This document shows, in pieces, positions 18,551-26,815 of a stretch of 39,742 nt of DNA. Origin of the DNA: Aeromonas bestiarum. Lineage in GTDB: Bacteria > Pseudomonadota > Gammaproteobacteria > Enterobacterales > Aeromonadaceae. The position numbers were made by a program, and so were the translations under genes. The stretch covers positions 6,630 to 46,371 of the forward strand of contig NZ_CDDA01000017.1 of the NCBI RefSeq assembly GCF_000819745.1, in the 5' to 3' direction. The notes beneath the pieces were generated by a model, which saw only the letters and a program-made list of their open reading frames with translations, searched no databases and was not told the DNA's origin. Position 1 is the first letter of the stretch. Each line of letters starts with the position of its first letter.

Positions 18551-19531
18551 ATGTTCAAGGCTCTGTTACTGGAAAACCAAGACGGCAAGACCACTGCGAC
18601 TCTGACCCAGCTGGCCGAGAGCCAGTTGCCGGAAGGGGAGGTGCGAGTGGCGGTGAGCCACAGCTCCATCAACTACAAGGACGGGCTGGCCATCACCGGC
18701 AAGGGCAAGATAGTGCGTCAGTGGCCGCTGGTGCCCGGCATCGACTTCGCCGGTACAGTGCTGGAATCGACCGATAGCCGCTATCAGATCGGTGACAAGG
18801 TGGTGCTGACCGGCTGGGGAGTGGGGGAAGGCCACTGGGGCGGCATGGCCGAACAGGCGCGGGTCAAGGCCGACTGGCTGGTGCCGCTGCCGGCCGGGCT
18901 GGATGAACGCCAGGCCATGTGCATCGGCACCGCCGGCCTCACCGCCATGCTCTGCGTGCTGGCACTGGAAGAAGCGGGCGTGACCCCGCAGAGCGGCGAG
19001 ATCCTGGTGACGGGCGCCGCAGGCGGGGTGGGCTCCACCGCCGTCGCCCTGCTGGCTGCGCTGGGTTATCAGGTCGCGGCCATGACCGGCCGTCCCGAGG
19101 AGCAGGGAGCCATGCTGACCGCCCTCGGGGCCAGTCGCATAGTACCGCGCAGCGAGCTGCTGGAGCCCGCCAAGCCGCTGGAGAAGCAGCTGTGGGCCGG
19201 GGCGATCGACACAGTCGGCAGCCAGGTGCTGGCCAAGTTGCTGGCCCAGATGAACTACGGTGGCGCCGTGGCTGCCTGCGGGCTGGCGGGCGGCTTCGAT
19301 CTGCCGACCAGCGTCATGCCCTTCATACTGCGCAACGTGCGGTTGCAGGGGGTCGATTCGGTGATGTGCCCGCTGGCGCGCCGTCAACTGGCGTGGCAGC
19401 GGCTGGCGCGGGATCTGCCCGCCAGTTTCTTCGCACAGGCGGTCACCGAGATCGGGCTGGAGCAGGTGGTGGAAGCCGCCGAAGCCATCACGCAAGGCCG
19501 GATCGCGGGGCGCACCCTGGTCAAACTTTGA
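18551..19531 (+). CDS. acuI: acrylyl-CoA reductase-type quinone oxidoreductase (AcuI/YhdH)
   Basis: Zinc-free medium-chain dehydrogenase/reductase. The family reduces acrylyl-CoA to propionyl-CoA with NADPH and protects against toxic acrylate. The 326-residue product has the N-terminal GroES-like part (SSINYKDGLAITGKGKIV, PGIDFAGTV) and a Rossmann segment VTGAAGGVGSTAVALLA. The C-terminus ends GRIAGRTLVKL. Structural zinc cysteines are absent, as expected. GAGG precedes the ATG at 18551. It follows the LacI-type gene by 30 bases on the same strand, so readthrough is possible though a functional link is not evident. Confidence 0.92.
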   Translation: MFKALLLENQDGKTTATLTQLAESQLPEGEVRVAVSHSSINYKDGLAITGKGKIVRQWPLVPGIDFAGTVLESTDSRYQIGDKVVLTGWGVGEGHWGGMAEQARVKADWLVPLPAGLDERQAMCIGTAGLTAMLCVLALEEAGVTPQSGEILVTGAAGGVGSTAVALLAALGYQVAAMTGRPEEQGAMLTALGASRIVPRSELLEPAKPLEKQLWAGAIDTVGSQVLAKLLAQMNYGGAVAACGLAGGFDLPTSVMPFILRNVRLQGVDSVMCPLARRQLAWQRLARDLPASFFAQAVTEIGLEQVVEAAEAITQGRIAGRTLVKL

Positions 19532-19605
19532 TCCTGCCTTGACTGGCGAGCCCCATTTTTCTGGATAGACTTTGAGTGCGGGTGCACTATCCAAGGAGAA
19601 TGAGC

Positions 19606-19728
19606 ATGGGTGGACACAAGCCGGATTACGATCTCGATGATGAATGGGAACCGGAATCCTGGGAAGAAGAGCTGGATGAATGGGAAGACGAGAGCTGGCA
19701 GGACGATGACCCTCTCGACGACCAGTAG
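19606..19728 (+). CDS. 40-residue highly acidic, Trp-repeat microprotein
   Basis: AAGGAG (19593-19598) lies seven bases before ATG 19606; a second ATG at 19600 is too close to it. The product has 20 Asp/Glu among 40 residues and four Trp at positions 14, 19, 26 and 31 (spacing 5, 7, 5), each embedded in acidic residues (DEWEPESWEEELDEWEDESW). Only one Lys and no Arg occur. A strong terminator begins 17 bases after the stop, giving a complete short unit. I recognise no family. An acidic protein could mimic nucleic acid or bind a basic partner or metal, but this is speculation. Confidence 0.7.
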   Translation: MGGHKPDYDLDDEWEPESWEEELDEWEDESWQDDDPLDDQ

Positions 19729-19744
19729 TCCACACATTGAGCAC

Positions 19745-19776
19745 ACAGGCGGGCCTTGGGGCCCGCCTGTTTTTTT
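19745..19776 (+). terminator. strong terminator after the acidic microprotein gene
   Basis: An 11-bp stem ACAGGCGGGCC/GGCCCGCCTGT (19745-19755 with 19760-19770) is followed by seven T. Confidence 0.95.
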
Positions 19777-19864
19777 GTGCGGCTCACAGGAATGGGGACG
19801 AGCGCTTGGTCGGCGGCATCAGGCTGGCTAGAATGAACTGCCCAAACGACACTCAAGGATGATT

Positions 19865-20200
19865 ATGCGACTCTCTGTCATAGTGTTTGCCGCCCTGCTG
19901 GGGGGCTGTGCCTCCCATTCGGATGATCCGTGCGAGAAGGTGTGGAGCGAGGTGGGGGAGGCGGATGGCAAGCTGGGCTTCACCACTGAGCGGGTCGAGT
20001 TTCACCAGACCCAGTGCGGCAAGAAGGTGGATGCCGAGTTGTGGAAGCAGGGGCACCAGAAAGGGCTGGCCTGGTATTGCCGGCCGGAGCACCTCTATCT
20101 GGCGGGCCGATCCGGCGGCGAATATCGCGGCGTCTGTCCCAACGACACACAGGCGCGCAGATTGTTCGAGCAGGGGCGCCAGGGCTGGACCGATCAATAG
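19865..20200 (+). CDS. small lipoprotein, DUF2799-like
   Basis: The 111-residue product starts with a lipoprotein signal peptide, MRLSVIVFAALLGGC, with lipobox LGGC and acylated Cys15. Ser at +3 and no Asp at +2 suggest outer-membrane sorting. The mature part has three further pairs of features: paired Cys (CEK, TQCGKK, WYCRPEH, GVCPND), a KGLAWYC motif and a YLAGRSGGEYRGVCP stretch, as in DUF2799 proteins. ATG 19865 is chosen over 19859 because AAGGA at 19855-19859 would overlap the earlier codon. Function unknown. Confidence 0.85.
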   Translation: MRLSVIVFAALLGGCASHSDDPCEKVWSEVGEADGKLGFTTERVEFHQTQCGKKVDAELWKQGHQKGLAWYCRPEHLYLAGRSGGEYRGVCPNDTQARRLFEQGRQGWTDQ

Positions 20201-20222
20201 CCAGCCGCGCGGATAACCTGCC

Positions 20223-20387
20223 TTATTCTTCTTTCAACCGCAGCGGCTGACACAGATAGCTCTTGTCATTGGCGCTGCGGGCGCACTTGCCACAGACAAA
20301 CTTTGGTTTGCGCACTATCTTGCGCAGGGTCTTGAGATCGGTCGGGATCTCGCTGCGACGCCATTCACACAGGGTCTTGTTGCCCAT
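20223..20387 (-). CDS. 54-residue cysteine-rich small protein, possible zinc ribbon
   Basis: The minus strand reads from ATG (20387) to TAA (20223): MGNKTLCEWRRSEI, then a basic helix-like stretch and KPKFVCGKCARSANDKSYLC, ending RLKEE. Cys7, Cys32, Cys35 and Cys47 could bind one zinc, with a CxxC pair in the centre. GAGG lies eight bases before the ATG. It is convergent with the lipoprotein gene and downstream of the FliL-like gene, though 60 bases and a hairpin separate it from that stop. Similar tiny Cys-rich proteins occur in related genomes; I recall no function. Confidence 0.75.
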   Translation of the reverse strand: MGNKTLCEWRRSEIPTDLKTLRKIVRKPKFVCGKCARSANDKSYLCQPLRLKEE

Positions 20388-20444
20388 ACCGACTACCTCG
20401 ACAGCTCAGTGAGGCCTAGTGTAATCAATTTTCATTTCGAACAC

Positions 20445-20478
20445 AGCAATACGGCCACCCCTGGGTGGCCGTATTGCT
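20445..20478. terminator. 16-bp inverted repeat downstream of the FliL-like gene
   Basis: Bases 20445-20460 are the exact reverse complement of 20463-20478 with only CT between; in RNA a four-base loop would open. It starts 13 bases past the stop of the gene at 20491 and ends 58 bases before the small Cys-rich gene. No U run follows, so termination is likely but not certain. Confidence 0.7.
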
Positions 20479-20490
20479 TGCCTGTGTCGG

Positions 20491-20922
20491 TTACTGGTAG
20501 AGGAACTTGGTGAAGATCAGCTCGCGCACCGCCTTCTTGCCGGTCTCTTTCACCAGCAGCTCGTTGGCCCGGGTCTGGCACTCCTTGCGCAGCTCCTCGC
20601 GGTTCACCAGCGACTTGATCTGCTCGCCCGTCTTGCTGCCCATCAGGCGTATGATGGCGTCGCGGATCAGCGGGTCGTGCTGCTCCAGCAGCTTGAGATC
20701 GGCCTCGTTCTCGGCCATCAGCTCCACAGTGACCCGGATATAGCCGAGAGTTTTGCCATCGCTCAGGTAGTTGGTGATGATGTCGGGATCCAGCAGGTGA
20801 TAGAGGAAACCCGGCTTGGCGGCTTCGGCCCCTTCGGCGGGCGGCTCCTCCCCGGACGAGGCCTGCGCGTGCAGGGCGCCACAGCTCAGTAACAACACCA
20901 GCAGAATTTTGAAGATCTTCAT
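20491..20922 (-). CDS. FliL-like secreted protein
   Basis: The 143-residue product has a signal peptide (MKIFKILLVLLLSCGALHAQA), an acidic linker (GEEPPAEGAEAA) and a domain with YIRVTVELMAENEADLKLLE, HDPLIRDAIIRLMGSKT and ECQTRANELLVKETG. These match FliL family motifs for a single-pass periplasmic domain. Unlike flagellar FliL it lacks a retained N-terminal anchor if the signal is cleaved, and no flagellar gene is nearby. It is divergent from ubiC. A paralogue acting outside the basal body, or a stator helper encoded apart from the flagellar cluster, are both possible. Confidence 0.8.
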   Translation of the reverse strand: MKIFKILLVLLLSCGALHAQASSGEEPPAEGAEAAKPGFLYHLLDPDIITNYLSDGKTLGYIRVTVELMAENEADLKLLEQHDPLIRDAIIRLMGSKTGEQIKSLVNREELRKECQTRANELLVKETGKKAVRELIFTKFLYQ

Positions 20923-21067
20923 ATAGATGGCTCATCAGCGGCAGATACCCCATTTTTGATGTTGCCATCGGGGCCGTCAAGCACGGATGTTCTTACAATT
21001 CTCGATTGATTTACGGATAATAAACCGGATTTTAACCTGATAACGGAAATCTCCGGATGGTGAAGCT

Positions 21068-21604
21068 GTGAAGTCCGAGTTGACTGTTCCCCTCGTCCAG
21101 CTCGTCCCGTGGCGGGCTCCCGCAGAGTGCGAGCCGCCAGAGGCACTGCGGCCCTGGTTGCTGGAGGCCGACTCCATGACCCGGCGCCTGCGTCGCCACA
21201 ATCGCCACTTCTCGCTGCAACTGCTCGGCAATCGCAGCGTTGCCCTTGGCGCCGACGAGCAGCGGCTGGTGGCCGCCGAGCAGCCCCAGGGCCTGTGCCG
21301 CGAGGTGATACTGCACGGTGATGGGGGGCCGGCTGTGCTGGGCTGGACCCTGTTTGCCGAAGCCGCCCTGCAAGAGAGCGGGCTGCGCGAGCTGGGTGAA
21401 CAACCTTTGGGCGAGCGTATCTTCGGTGACGAGCCCGCCCGGCGCGATCACCTGCAACTGGCCTGTTTCGAGATTGCGAGCAATCCCTGGTGCCCGGCCG
21501 CCACCGTCTGGGGACGCCGTTCCCGTCTGTTTCTGGGGCAATGGCCACTGCTGGTCCATGAACTCTTCTTGCCCTCGCTGTCATCGAATAAGGAGCCGGA
21601 GTGA
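21068..21604 (+). CDS. ubiC: chorismate lyase
   Basis: Converts chorismate to 4-hydroxybenzoate plus pyruvate, the first committed step of ubiquinone synthesis. The 178-residue product has the family pattern: [13 protein letters not shown], the catalytic Arg in [16 protein letters not shown], and the C-terminal Glu in [11 protein letters not shown]. The start is a GTG at 21068 with GGATGG upstream; an ATG at 21057 is out of frame. The stop overlaps the ubiA start by four bases (GTGA), so translation is coupled and the pathway order is preserved. Confidence 0.93.
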   Translation: MKSELTVPLVQLVPWRAPAECEPPEALRPWLLEADSMTRRLRRHNRHFSLQLLGNRSVALGADEQRLVAAEQPQGLCREVILHGDGGPAVLGWTLFAEAALQESGLRELGEQPLGERIFGDEPARRDHLQLACFEIASNPWCPAATVWGRRSRLFLGQWPLLVHELFLPSLSSNKEPE

Positions 21605-22464
21605 AGCTGTTAACCAAGGAGCGGGGACTGGCCTATGTGCAGTTGGCCCGCATCGACAAGCCCATCGGCACCCTGCTGCTGCTGTGGCCGACCCTGTGGG
21701 CACTCTGGCTGGCGGCCGATGGCCTGCCGGATCTCTGGACCCTGCTGGTGTTCGTGGTGGGGGTATTTCTGATGCGCTCCGCCGGCTGTGTCATCAACGA
21801 CTACGCGGATCGCAACTTCGACGGTCACGTGAAGCGCACCGCCGGTCGACCCCTGCCCATGGGCAAGGTCAGGCCGCGGGAGGTGCTGGCGCTGTTCGCC
21901 GTGCTGGCGCTCATCTCGTTCGGTCTGGTGCTGACCATGAACCCGCTCACCATAGGCCTGTCGTTTGCGGCCCTGCTGCTGGCGGTCTGCTACCCCTTCA
22001 TGAAGCGCTACATTCCGATCCCGCAGCTGGTGCTCGGCATGGCCTTCTCCTGGTCCATTCCCATGGCCTATGCGGCCCAGGCCAACGCCTTGCCACTGGT
22101 GGCCTGGCTGGTATTTCTCGCCAACCTGCTGTGGACCATCGCCTATGACACCCAGTACGCCATGGTGGACAGAGACGATGACCTCAGGCTCGGCCTCAAG
22201 TCCAGCGCCATCCTGTTCGGTCGCCACGACAAGCGGATCATCGGCGTGCTGCAACTGGCCACTCTGCTGATCCTGCTGGCGGTGGGTCAACTGAGCGGGC
22301 TTGGCTCCAGCTACTACTGGTCGCTGCTGGCGGCGGCGGCGCTGTTTGTCTACCAGCAGCGGCTGATCCGGGAGCGGCAGCGGGAGGCCTGCTTCCAGGC
22401 CTTCCTCAACAACAACTATGTGGGCGCACTGGTGTTTGCCGGGGTCGCGCTCAACTACCTGTGA
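21601..22464 (+). CDS. ubiA: 4-hydroxybenzoate octaprenyltransferase
   Basis: Integral membrane prenyltransferase that attaches the polyprenyl tail to 4-hydroxybenzoate in ubiquinone synthesis. The 287-residue product has eight to nine membrane segments and both Asp-rich motifs: [20 protein letters not shown] and [20 protein letters not shown], which bind the Mg-diphosphate. It starts with GTG, overlapping the ubiC stop. A terminator follows about 70 bases after its stop. Confidence 0.96.
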   Translation: MKLLTKERGLAYVQLARIDKPIGTLLLLWPTLWALWLAADGLPDLWTLLVFVVGVFLMRSAGCVINDYADRNFDGHVKRTAGRPLPMGKVRPREVLALFAVLALISFGLVLTMNPLTIGLSFAALLLAVCYPFMKRYIPIPQLVLGMAFSWSIPMAYAAQANALPLVAWLVFLANLLWTIAYDTQYAMVDRDDDLRLGLKSSAILFGRHDKRIIGVLQLATLLILLAVGQLSGLGSSYYWSLLAAAALFVYQQRLIRERQREACFQAFLNNNYVGALVFAGVALNYL

Positions 22465-22534
22465 GCCGGCCGCGCTGACGCGGGCGTCCGGGACGCTCAC
22501 TATTCGAGAGGCGGGGGTTACCCTGCTTCCAATG

Positions 22535-22561
22535 AAAAAGGCCGCATGCTGCGGCCTTTTT
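22535..22561. terminator. bidirectional terminator between ubiA and plsB
   Basis: A 12-bp stem AAAAAGGCCGCA/TGCGGCCTTTTT (22535-22546 with 22550-22561) has loop TGC. A and T runs within the stem serve both directions. Confidence 0.93.
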
Positions 22562-22589
22562 ATTGCTCTGTATCTGGCTCTTCTTGAGG

Positions 22590-25013
22590 TCAGATCCGGT
22601 TGCCCGCCTGTATGGTGCGGCGGATCTTGTTGCTCAGCAGCGGCACTATGTTGTCGGCCAGCGCCTGGAAGCGGCCCAGATCCGGTTTGCACTCGGGAGA
22701 GAGGTAGCCCTCCTTGCGCAGGGTGTGGATCAGGGTGCTGAACAGCTTCTGGTCGAAGAACTCGGGGGCGTTGATGCCGTGCAGGGTGCCGAGGCGCTCC
22801 GCCATCATCAGGCCGTCCGCCTCCAGCTGTTCCGCCTCGACATGGGGCTGGGCCAGCACCCGGGTCAGCACTATGGCGTAGCGTTGCAGCGTCTCCTGAA
22901 TGCTCTCGGCCAGCAGCAGCAGGCGCATCTGGTTGCCCGGATTGACCCAATGGCCGCCATCGCGCGCCTCGACCAGTTGCTGGCGTTGCAGCTCGGCCAG
23001 CAGGGCATCGACCAGCTCCGGCAGCTCATCCTCTTCGTAGCGCAGGAACAGTTCCGTCTTGAGCAGCGGGTAGATGTCGACGCAACGGGCGACTATCTCG
23101 CCGCGGGAGATCCCCTCGCAACGCTCGATCAGCGCCGCCACCAGGGAGGGCAGGGCGAACAGATGGAGTATGTTGTTGCGGTAGTAGGTCAGCAGGATCG
23201 CCTGATAGCGGTCCAGGCTGATGATCTGGCCCAGCTTGTCCTCGCTCACCTCGAACTTGTTGAGCTCCATCGCCTGATCCAGCAGTGTCTTGGCATCCTC
23301 ATCCGGGATTGTGCTCTGCGGGCTGTAGGGCACCTGCTTGAGCAGATCCAGATAGGTGTTGAGCTGGGCCTGCAGTTCGTCCCGGGTCAGGGCGTGGCGC
23401 TCGGCGGCCAGCAGCGCCAGCGCGCTCAGGGTCAGGCCGTTGACGGCGGCGGCCCCGTTGATGCGGGTCATCAGCAGCTCGGCCAGCTGGTTGACGGTGG
23501 GCGCCATCCACTCGGGGCGCTCCTCCTGGCCTATGTCGGCCTTCCAGGCCGGCACATGTTCATTGAGGTAGCTGTTGAGGGTCAGCGGCTCGCCGAAGTT
23601 GACGAAGCCCCGGCCATAGTTGCGCAGCTTGCGCAGTATGCCGAGCACCTGCAGGAAGCTCTCCTTCTCCTTGCGGCTGCCCTTGAGCTCGTTGTGGTAG
23701 GTGTTTACCTCCATCACGTGCTCGTAGCCGAGATAGACGGGCACCAGGGTGACAGGTCTGTCCAGCCCGCGCATCATGGCCTGCAGTGTCATGGCCAGCA
23801 TGCCGGTCTTGGGCGGCAGCAGGCGGCCGGTACGCGAACGCCCGCCCTCGGTGAAGAACTCCACCGAGTAGCCCTTGGCAAACAGCAGGTTCAGGTATTC
23901 ACGAAAGACGGTGCTGTAGAGCGGATTGCCCTTGAAGGTGCGGCGGATGAAGAAGGCGCCGCCGTGGCGAAAGAGCGGGCCTGCCGGCCAGAAGTTGAGG
24001 TTGATGCCCGCCGCTATGTGGGGTGGCACCATGCCCTGGTGATAGATGACGTAGGAGAGCAGCAGGTAGTCCATGTGGCTGCGATGGCAGGGCACATAGA
24101 CGATCTCGTGCCCTTCCTGCGCCAGCTGGCGTACCTTCTCGGCGCCGTTGACCGACAGGCCGCGGTAGAGCTTGTTCCACAGCCAGCCGAGGAAGCTCTC
24201 GCCGAGCCGGATCAACCGGTAGGAGAAGTCGGAGGCGATCTCGTCCATGTAGCCGTGGGCGCGTTTCTGCGCCTTCTCCAGGCTGATGCCATCGCGCTGC
24301 GCCTCTTCCTCGATCGCCTGCTGGATCACGCTCGAATCCAGCAACTGCCTGAACAGCAGGTTGCGGTTCGGCAGTTTGGGGCCGGTGGCCGCCAGCTGCT
24401 GGCGGCTGAAGTGGGTGCGCGCCACCCGCGCCAGCTTGTGGGCTATGGCCTCGTCGGTGCCGTGCTTGTCGGCCATGTGACGCAGGGAGAGCGGCGGGGA
24501 GAAGCGCACCAGATTTTCGCGGCCCTTGAGGATCACGATCAGCGCCTTCTTGAGGCGGTTCGGTGCCAGGCTGCTGATGATGTTCCAGCCGGAGGCTTCC
24601 TCGCCTTCCCGGCCGGGGGCGCGGCCCCAGAACAGGGTGACGGGCACCACCTGGATATCCAGCGCCGGATCCTGCTTGTGCAGATCCAGCAGCTGGTGGA
24701 ACTCCTGCAGGAAGGGCAGCGGCTTGCTGCGCTTGCCAAACAGGGGCGGCGGACGGTCCAGACAGACGTAGCGCGGCAGCAACTGGCCGTTCAGCTCCAG
24801 CGGCGTGAAGGGGCCGGGCAGGCCGAGATCCTCGCAGCACTGTTGCAGCGTCATCAGGTCGGTGATCGAGCTGGTTTTCAGGGCATAGACTATGGGTCTG
24901 GCCGGATCCAGCTTGAGCTCGGTGATGGGATTTTCCGGCAGGCTCTTGTGATTGACCAAGCCACTGACCGGCCATTGCAAGATGGCTCTGGAAATCTTCT
25001 GTCCAAGGGACAT
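22590..25013 (-). CDS. plsB: glycerol-3-phosphate 1-O-acyltransferase
   Basis: Catalyses the first step of membrane phospholipid synthesis at the inner membrane. The product of 807 residues is exactly E. coli PlsB length. The acyltransferase block is intact: HRSHMDYLLLSYVIYHQG (HX4D motif), GAFFIRRTFKGN, FTEGGRSRTGRLLPPKTG and VTLVPVYLGYEHV. The ATG at 25013 matches the family start MSLGQKI. It faces lexA, with 204 bases between start codons, as in E. coli and Vibrio. Confidence 0.97.
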   Translation of the reverse strand: MSLGQKISRAILQWPVSGLVNHKSLPENPITELKLDPARPIVYALKTSSITDLMTLQQCCEDLGLPGPFTPLELNGQLLPRYVCLDRPPPLFGKRSKPLPFLQEFHQLLDLHKQDPALDIQVVPVTLFWGRAPGREGEEASGWNIISSLAPNRLKKALIVILKGRENLVRFSPPLSLRHMADKHGTDEAIAHKLARVARTHFSRQQLAATGPKLPNRNLLFRQLLDSSVIQQAIEEEAQRDGISLEKAQKRAHGYMDEIASDFSYRLIRLGESFLGWLWNKLYRGLSVNGAEKVRQLAQEGHEIVYVPCHRSHMDYLLLSYVIYHQGMVPPHIAAGINLNFWPAGPLFRHGGAFFIRRTFKGNPLYSTVFREYLNLLFAKGYSVEFFTEGGRSRTGRLLPPKTGMLAMTLQAMMRGLDRPVTLVPVYLGYEHVMEVNTYHNELKGSRKEKESFLQVLGILRKLRNYGRGFVNFGEPLTLNSYLNEHVPAWKADIGQEERPEWMAPTVNQLAELLMTRINGAAAVNGLTLSALALLAAERHALTRDELQAQLNTYLDLLKQVPYSPQSTIPDEDAKTLLDQAMELNKFEVSEDKLGQIISLDRYQAILLTYYRNNILHLFALPSLVAALIERCEGISRGEIVARCVDIYPLLKTELFLRYEEDELPELVDALLAELQRQQLVEARDGGHWVNPGNQMRLLLLAESIQETLQRYAIVLTRVLAQPHVEAEQLEADGLMMAERLGTLHGINAPEFFDQKLFSTLIHTLRKEGYLSPECKPDLGRFQALADNIVPLLSNKIRRTIQAGNRI

Positions 25014-25153
25014 GTGCGTCTGCTCTCCGAAAAAATGCGGCGTGAGCATAGCAAATCACCGGCGCCTTGTCGCCGAGAGGTACGATGAGTCGGCTGCGCA
25101 GGATCAAAACAACGGTAAATGAGCGCCAGGCCATGACAAATGTCAGCTGTGCC

Positions 25154-25181
25154 TTGCCTTGGCCACAGCACTGTATATACT
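25154..25181 (+). promoter_or_regulatory. lexA promoter
   Basis: TTGCCT (25154-25159) and TATACT (25176-25181) are 16 bases apart. The -10 lies inside the first SOS box, so bound LexA would block polymerase. Confidence 0.6.
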
Positions 25182-25186
25182 GCCAG
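25171..25186 (+). promoter_or_regulatory. SOS box 1 (LexA operator)
   Basis: CTGTATATACTGCCAG fits the gammaproteobacterial SOS consensus CTG-N10-CAG with an AT-rich centre. Confidence 0.93.
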
Positions 25187-25190
25187 TGTG

Positions 25191-25206
25191 CTGTATAAAA
25201 AGACAG
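25191..25206 (+). promoter_or_regulatory. SOS box 2 (LexA operator)
   Basis: CTGTATAAAAAGACAG is a second CTG-N10-CAG, 20 bases downstream of box 1. The tandem pair matches the E. coli lexA arrangement and implies autorepression. Confidence 0.9.
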
Positions 25207-25217
25207 GTGCCAATGTT

Positions 25218-25841
25218 ATGAAACCTCTTACCCCCCGCCAGGCCGAAGTGCTGGAGCTGATCAAGGTGAACATGAGCGAGACCGGCATGCCGCCGACTCG
25301 CGCCGAGATTGCCCAGAAGCTTGGTTTCAAGTCGGCCAATGCGGCCGAGGAACATCTGAAGGCCCTGGCCAAGAAAGGGGTCATCGAGATCATGCCGGGG
25401 ACTTCCCGCGGCATCCGTCTGCTGATCGAAGAGGAAGAGGTGCTGGAAGAGACAGGCCTGCCCCTGATCGGCAAGGTCGCGGCCGGTGAACCTATCCTGG
25501 CGCAGGAGCACATCGAGAGCCACTACCAGGTGGATCCTGCCCTGTTCCACCCCCGGGCGGATTTTCTGCTGCGGGTGCAGGGCATGAGCATGAAGAATAT
25601 CGGCATTCTGGATGGCGACCTGCTGGCGGTCCACAAGACCCAGGAGGTGCGCAACGGCCAGGTAGTGGTGGCGCGCCTCGATGAGGATGTCACCGTCAAG
25701 CGCTTCCAGCGCAAGGGCAGCCAGGTGTGGCTGCTGCCGGAAAACGAGGATCTGGAGCCCATAGCGGTGGATCTCTCCAGCCAGCAGCTCACCATAGAAG
25801 GGCTGGCCGTCGGCGTGATCCGCAACGCCGACTGGATGTAA
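25218..25841 (+). CDS. lexA: SOS repressor LexA
   Basis: Represses the SOS regulon until RecA-stimulated self-cleavage. The 207-residue product has the winged helix with the recognition motif [23 protein letters not shown], the Ala89-Gly90 cleavage site (KVAAGEP), the nucleophile Ser124 (QGMSMKN) and the general base Lys161 (VTVKRF). It is five residues longer than E. coli LexA, all before the cleavage site. The ATG at 25218 is the family start. It is preceded by two SOS boxes. In E. coli dinF follows directly; here an unknown gene and a Sco gene intervene. Confidence 0.98.
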   Translation: MKPLTPRQAEVLELIKVNMSETGMPPTRAEIAQKLGFKSANAAEEHLKALAKKGVIEIMPGTSRGIRLLIEEEEVLEETGLPLIGKVAAGEPILAQEHIESHYQVDPALFHPRADFLLRVQGMSMKNIGILDGDLLAVHKTQEVRNGQVVVARLDEDVTVKRFQRKGSQVWLLPENEDLEPIAVDLSSQQLTIEGLAVGVIRNADWM

Positions 25842-26306
25842 TCACCCTCGCCATCACACGGCCTCCTGCGGGAGGCCGTGTCGTTTCTGTGTTCCTTTCC
25901 CCATGATTTCAATCAGATCCTGATACCCGCCATTTTGTCTGCGGCGAACGGCCGCAGGTGACTCATTTCAGATATATCATTTGGTAAGGCAGTGGACTCG
26001 TTGCACTGTCCCCCGAATGCTCGACAAGACGCTCTTTACCCACGTCGCAGGAACCCAGGGGCAGCAGGGATGCATGACAACAGCCTCATGTGAGCTGGAC
26101 AGCAATGGCATTTGGCCGGCTCACCACAGAGAGAGGCGATATCGCGGGATAAGAAGGGAGGGTGGCCAGCATGGCGCCGACGGCAAGGACCGTCCGGGTA
26201 ATGAGGGCACACTCGCGCAGTCGACACGCGGCAGTCACAGGATCTGGCCACCTAGCGGTAGCAGACGATGCCGGTCGGCGTGACCTCTTGGTCAAGGAGG
26301 ACAGGT
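25842..26306. other. 465-base region between lexA and the 95-residue ORF
   Basis: Contains the lexA hairpin and a CTGCGGC/GCCGCAG dyad at 25939-25957. The first part (25900-25985) is AT-richer and could hold a promoter. I find no further CTG-N10-CAG. A frame opening at 26171 (ATG with GGGAGG upstream) runs to 26572, but its product is low-complexity Ser/Gly/Pro/Arg-rich and overlaps the better-supported gene at 26307. An RNA gene or a long leader is possible. Confidence 0.4.
25856..25881 (+). terminator. hairpin after lexA
   Basis: An 11-bp stem ACACGGCCTCC/GGAGGCCGTGT with loop TGCG lies 14 bases after the lexA stop. Only a short T-rich stretch (CGTTTCTGT) follows, so it is a moderate terminator. 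Confidence 0.7.
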
Positions 26307-26594
26307 ATGGCTTCAAGCTCGCCATGGGATCCGGGTCTGGCATCGCCCGTTTCTTCCATCACACGGTTCATCAAGGGCAACCGGATGACCCGTTTCTATG
26401 CGCTCTGGGTGCATCACAAGGGCGCCTGCTGGACCATCTGGCTGGGCTGTCCCAAGGACAAGATAGTCCGCCTGGTTCGTCTGTTTCACAGCCATCACGA
26501 CAGGGGACAGGCGGAGGCTCCCTGGACGGCCCCCGTCATACCGCTCCGCGCCCTGGCCCGTCGCCCCCATGAGCGGCGCAGGCTGCAACCCTGA
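26307..26594 (+). CDS. 95-residue protein of unknown function downstream of lexA
   Basis: The ATG at 26307 has a perfect AAGGAGG (26294-26300) six bases upstream, a T-trailed hairpin follows the stop, and third codon positions are G/C-rich like neighbouring genes. The central part TRFYALWVHHKGACWTIWLG has several Trp, His and Cys residues; the C-terminus is Pro/Arg-rich. I recognise no family, and it does not resemble SulA, which occupies this position next to lexA in some relatives. No SOS box was found nearby. Confidence 0.6.
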   Translation: MASSSPWDPGLASPVSSITRFIKGNRMTRFYALWVHHKGACWTIWLGCPKDKIVRLVRLFHSHHDRGQAEAPWTAPVIPLRALARRPHERRRLQP

Positions 26595-26613
26595 TAGCCC
26601 CGCGTGCTGCTGA

Positions 26614-26645
26614 CAGCCCCACCCTGACGGTGGGGCTGCTGTTTT
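26614..26645 (+). terminator. terminator after the 95-residue ORF
   Basis: A 10-bp stem CAGCCCCACC/GGTGGGGCTG (26614-26623 with 26629-26638) is followed by CTGTTTTC. Confidence 0.8.
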
Positions 26646-26815
26646 CTGGCCTTGTTCGCCCGGCTACCTGCCCATAGCGTCACCCCCTGACCGAAGTTGG
26701 ATGCCGAATCGGCATCCGGTAGATGGGATGGTCCGGTCCGGGATTGGCTGGGTTACAATGGGTCATCCATTCGGGCCCGGTCTGCGGGCATGTCGAAGTG
26801 AAAGGGTCTGTTGTT

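Noticed and set aside
22563..25088. 841-codon open frame opposite plsB
   Set aside because: Antisense shadow of plsB, which has full PlsB motifs and exact length.
26171..26572. Open frame with GGGAGG upstream, overlapping the 95-residue gene
   Set aside because: Low-complexity product; the overlapping 26307 frame has the better ribosome site and codon bias, though this is not settled.
26307..26594. SulA cell-division inhibitor
   Set aside because: Position next to lexA is suggestive, but the sequence lacks SulA features and no SOS box is near.
26699..26717. 8-bp hairpin GGATGCCG/CGGCATCC upstream of the Sco gene
   Set aside because: No T run and no clear relation to a promoter or ribosome site; a single short dyad is not enough to call a regulatory element.
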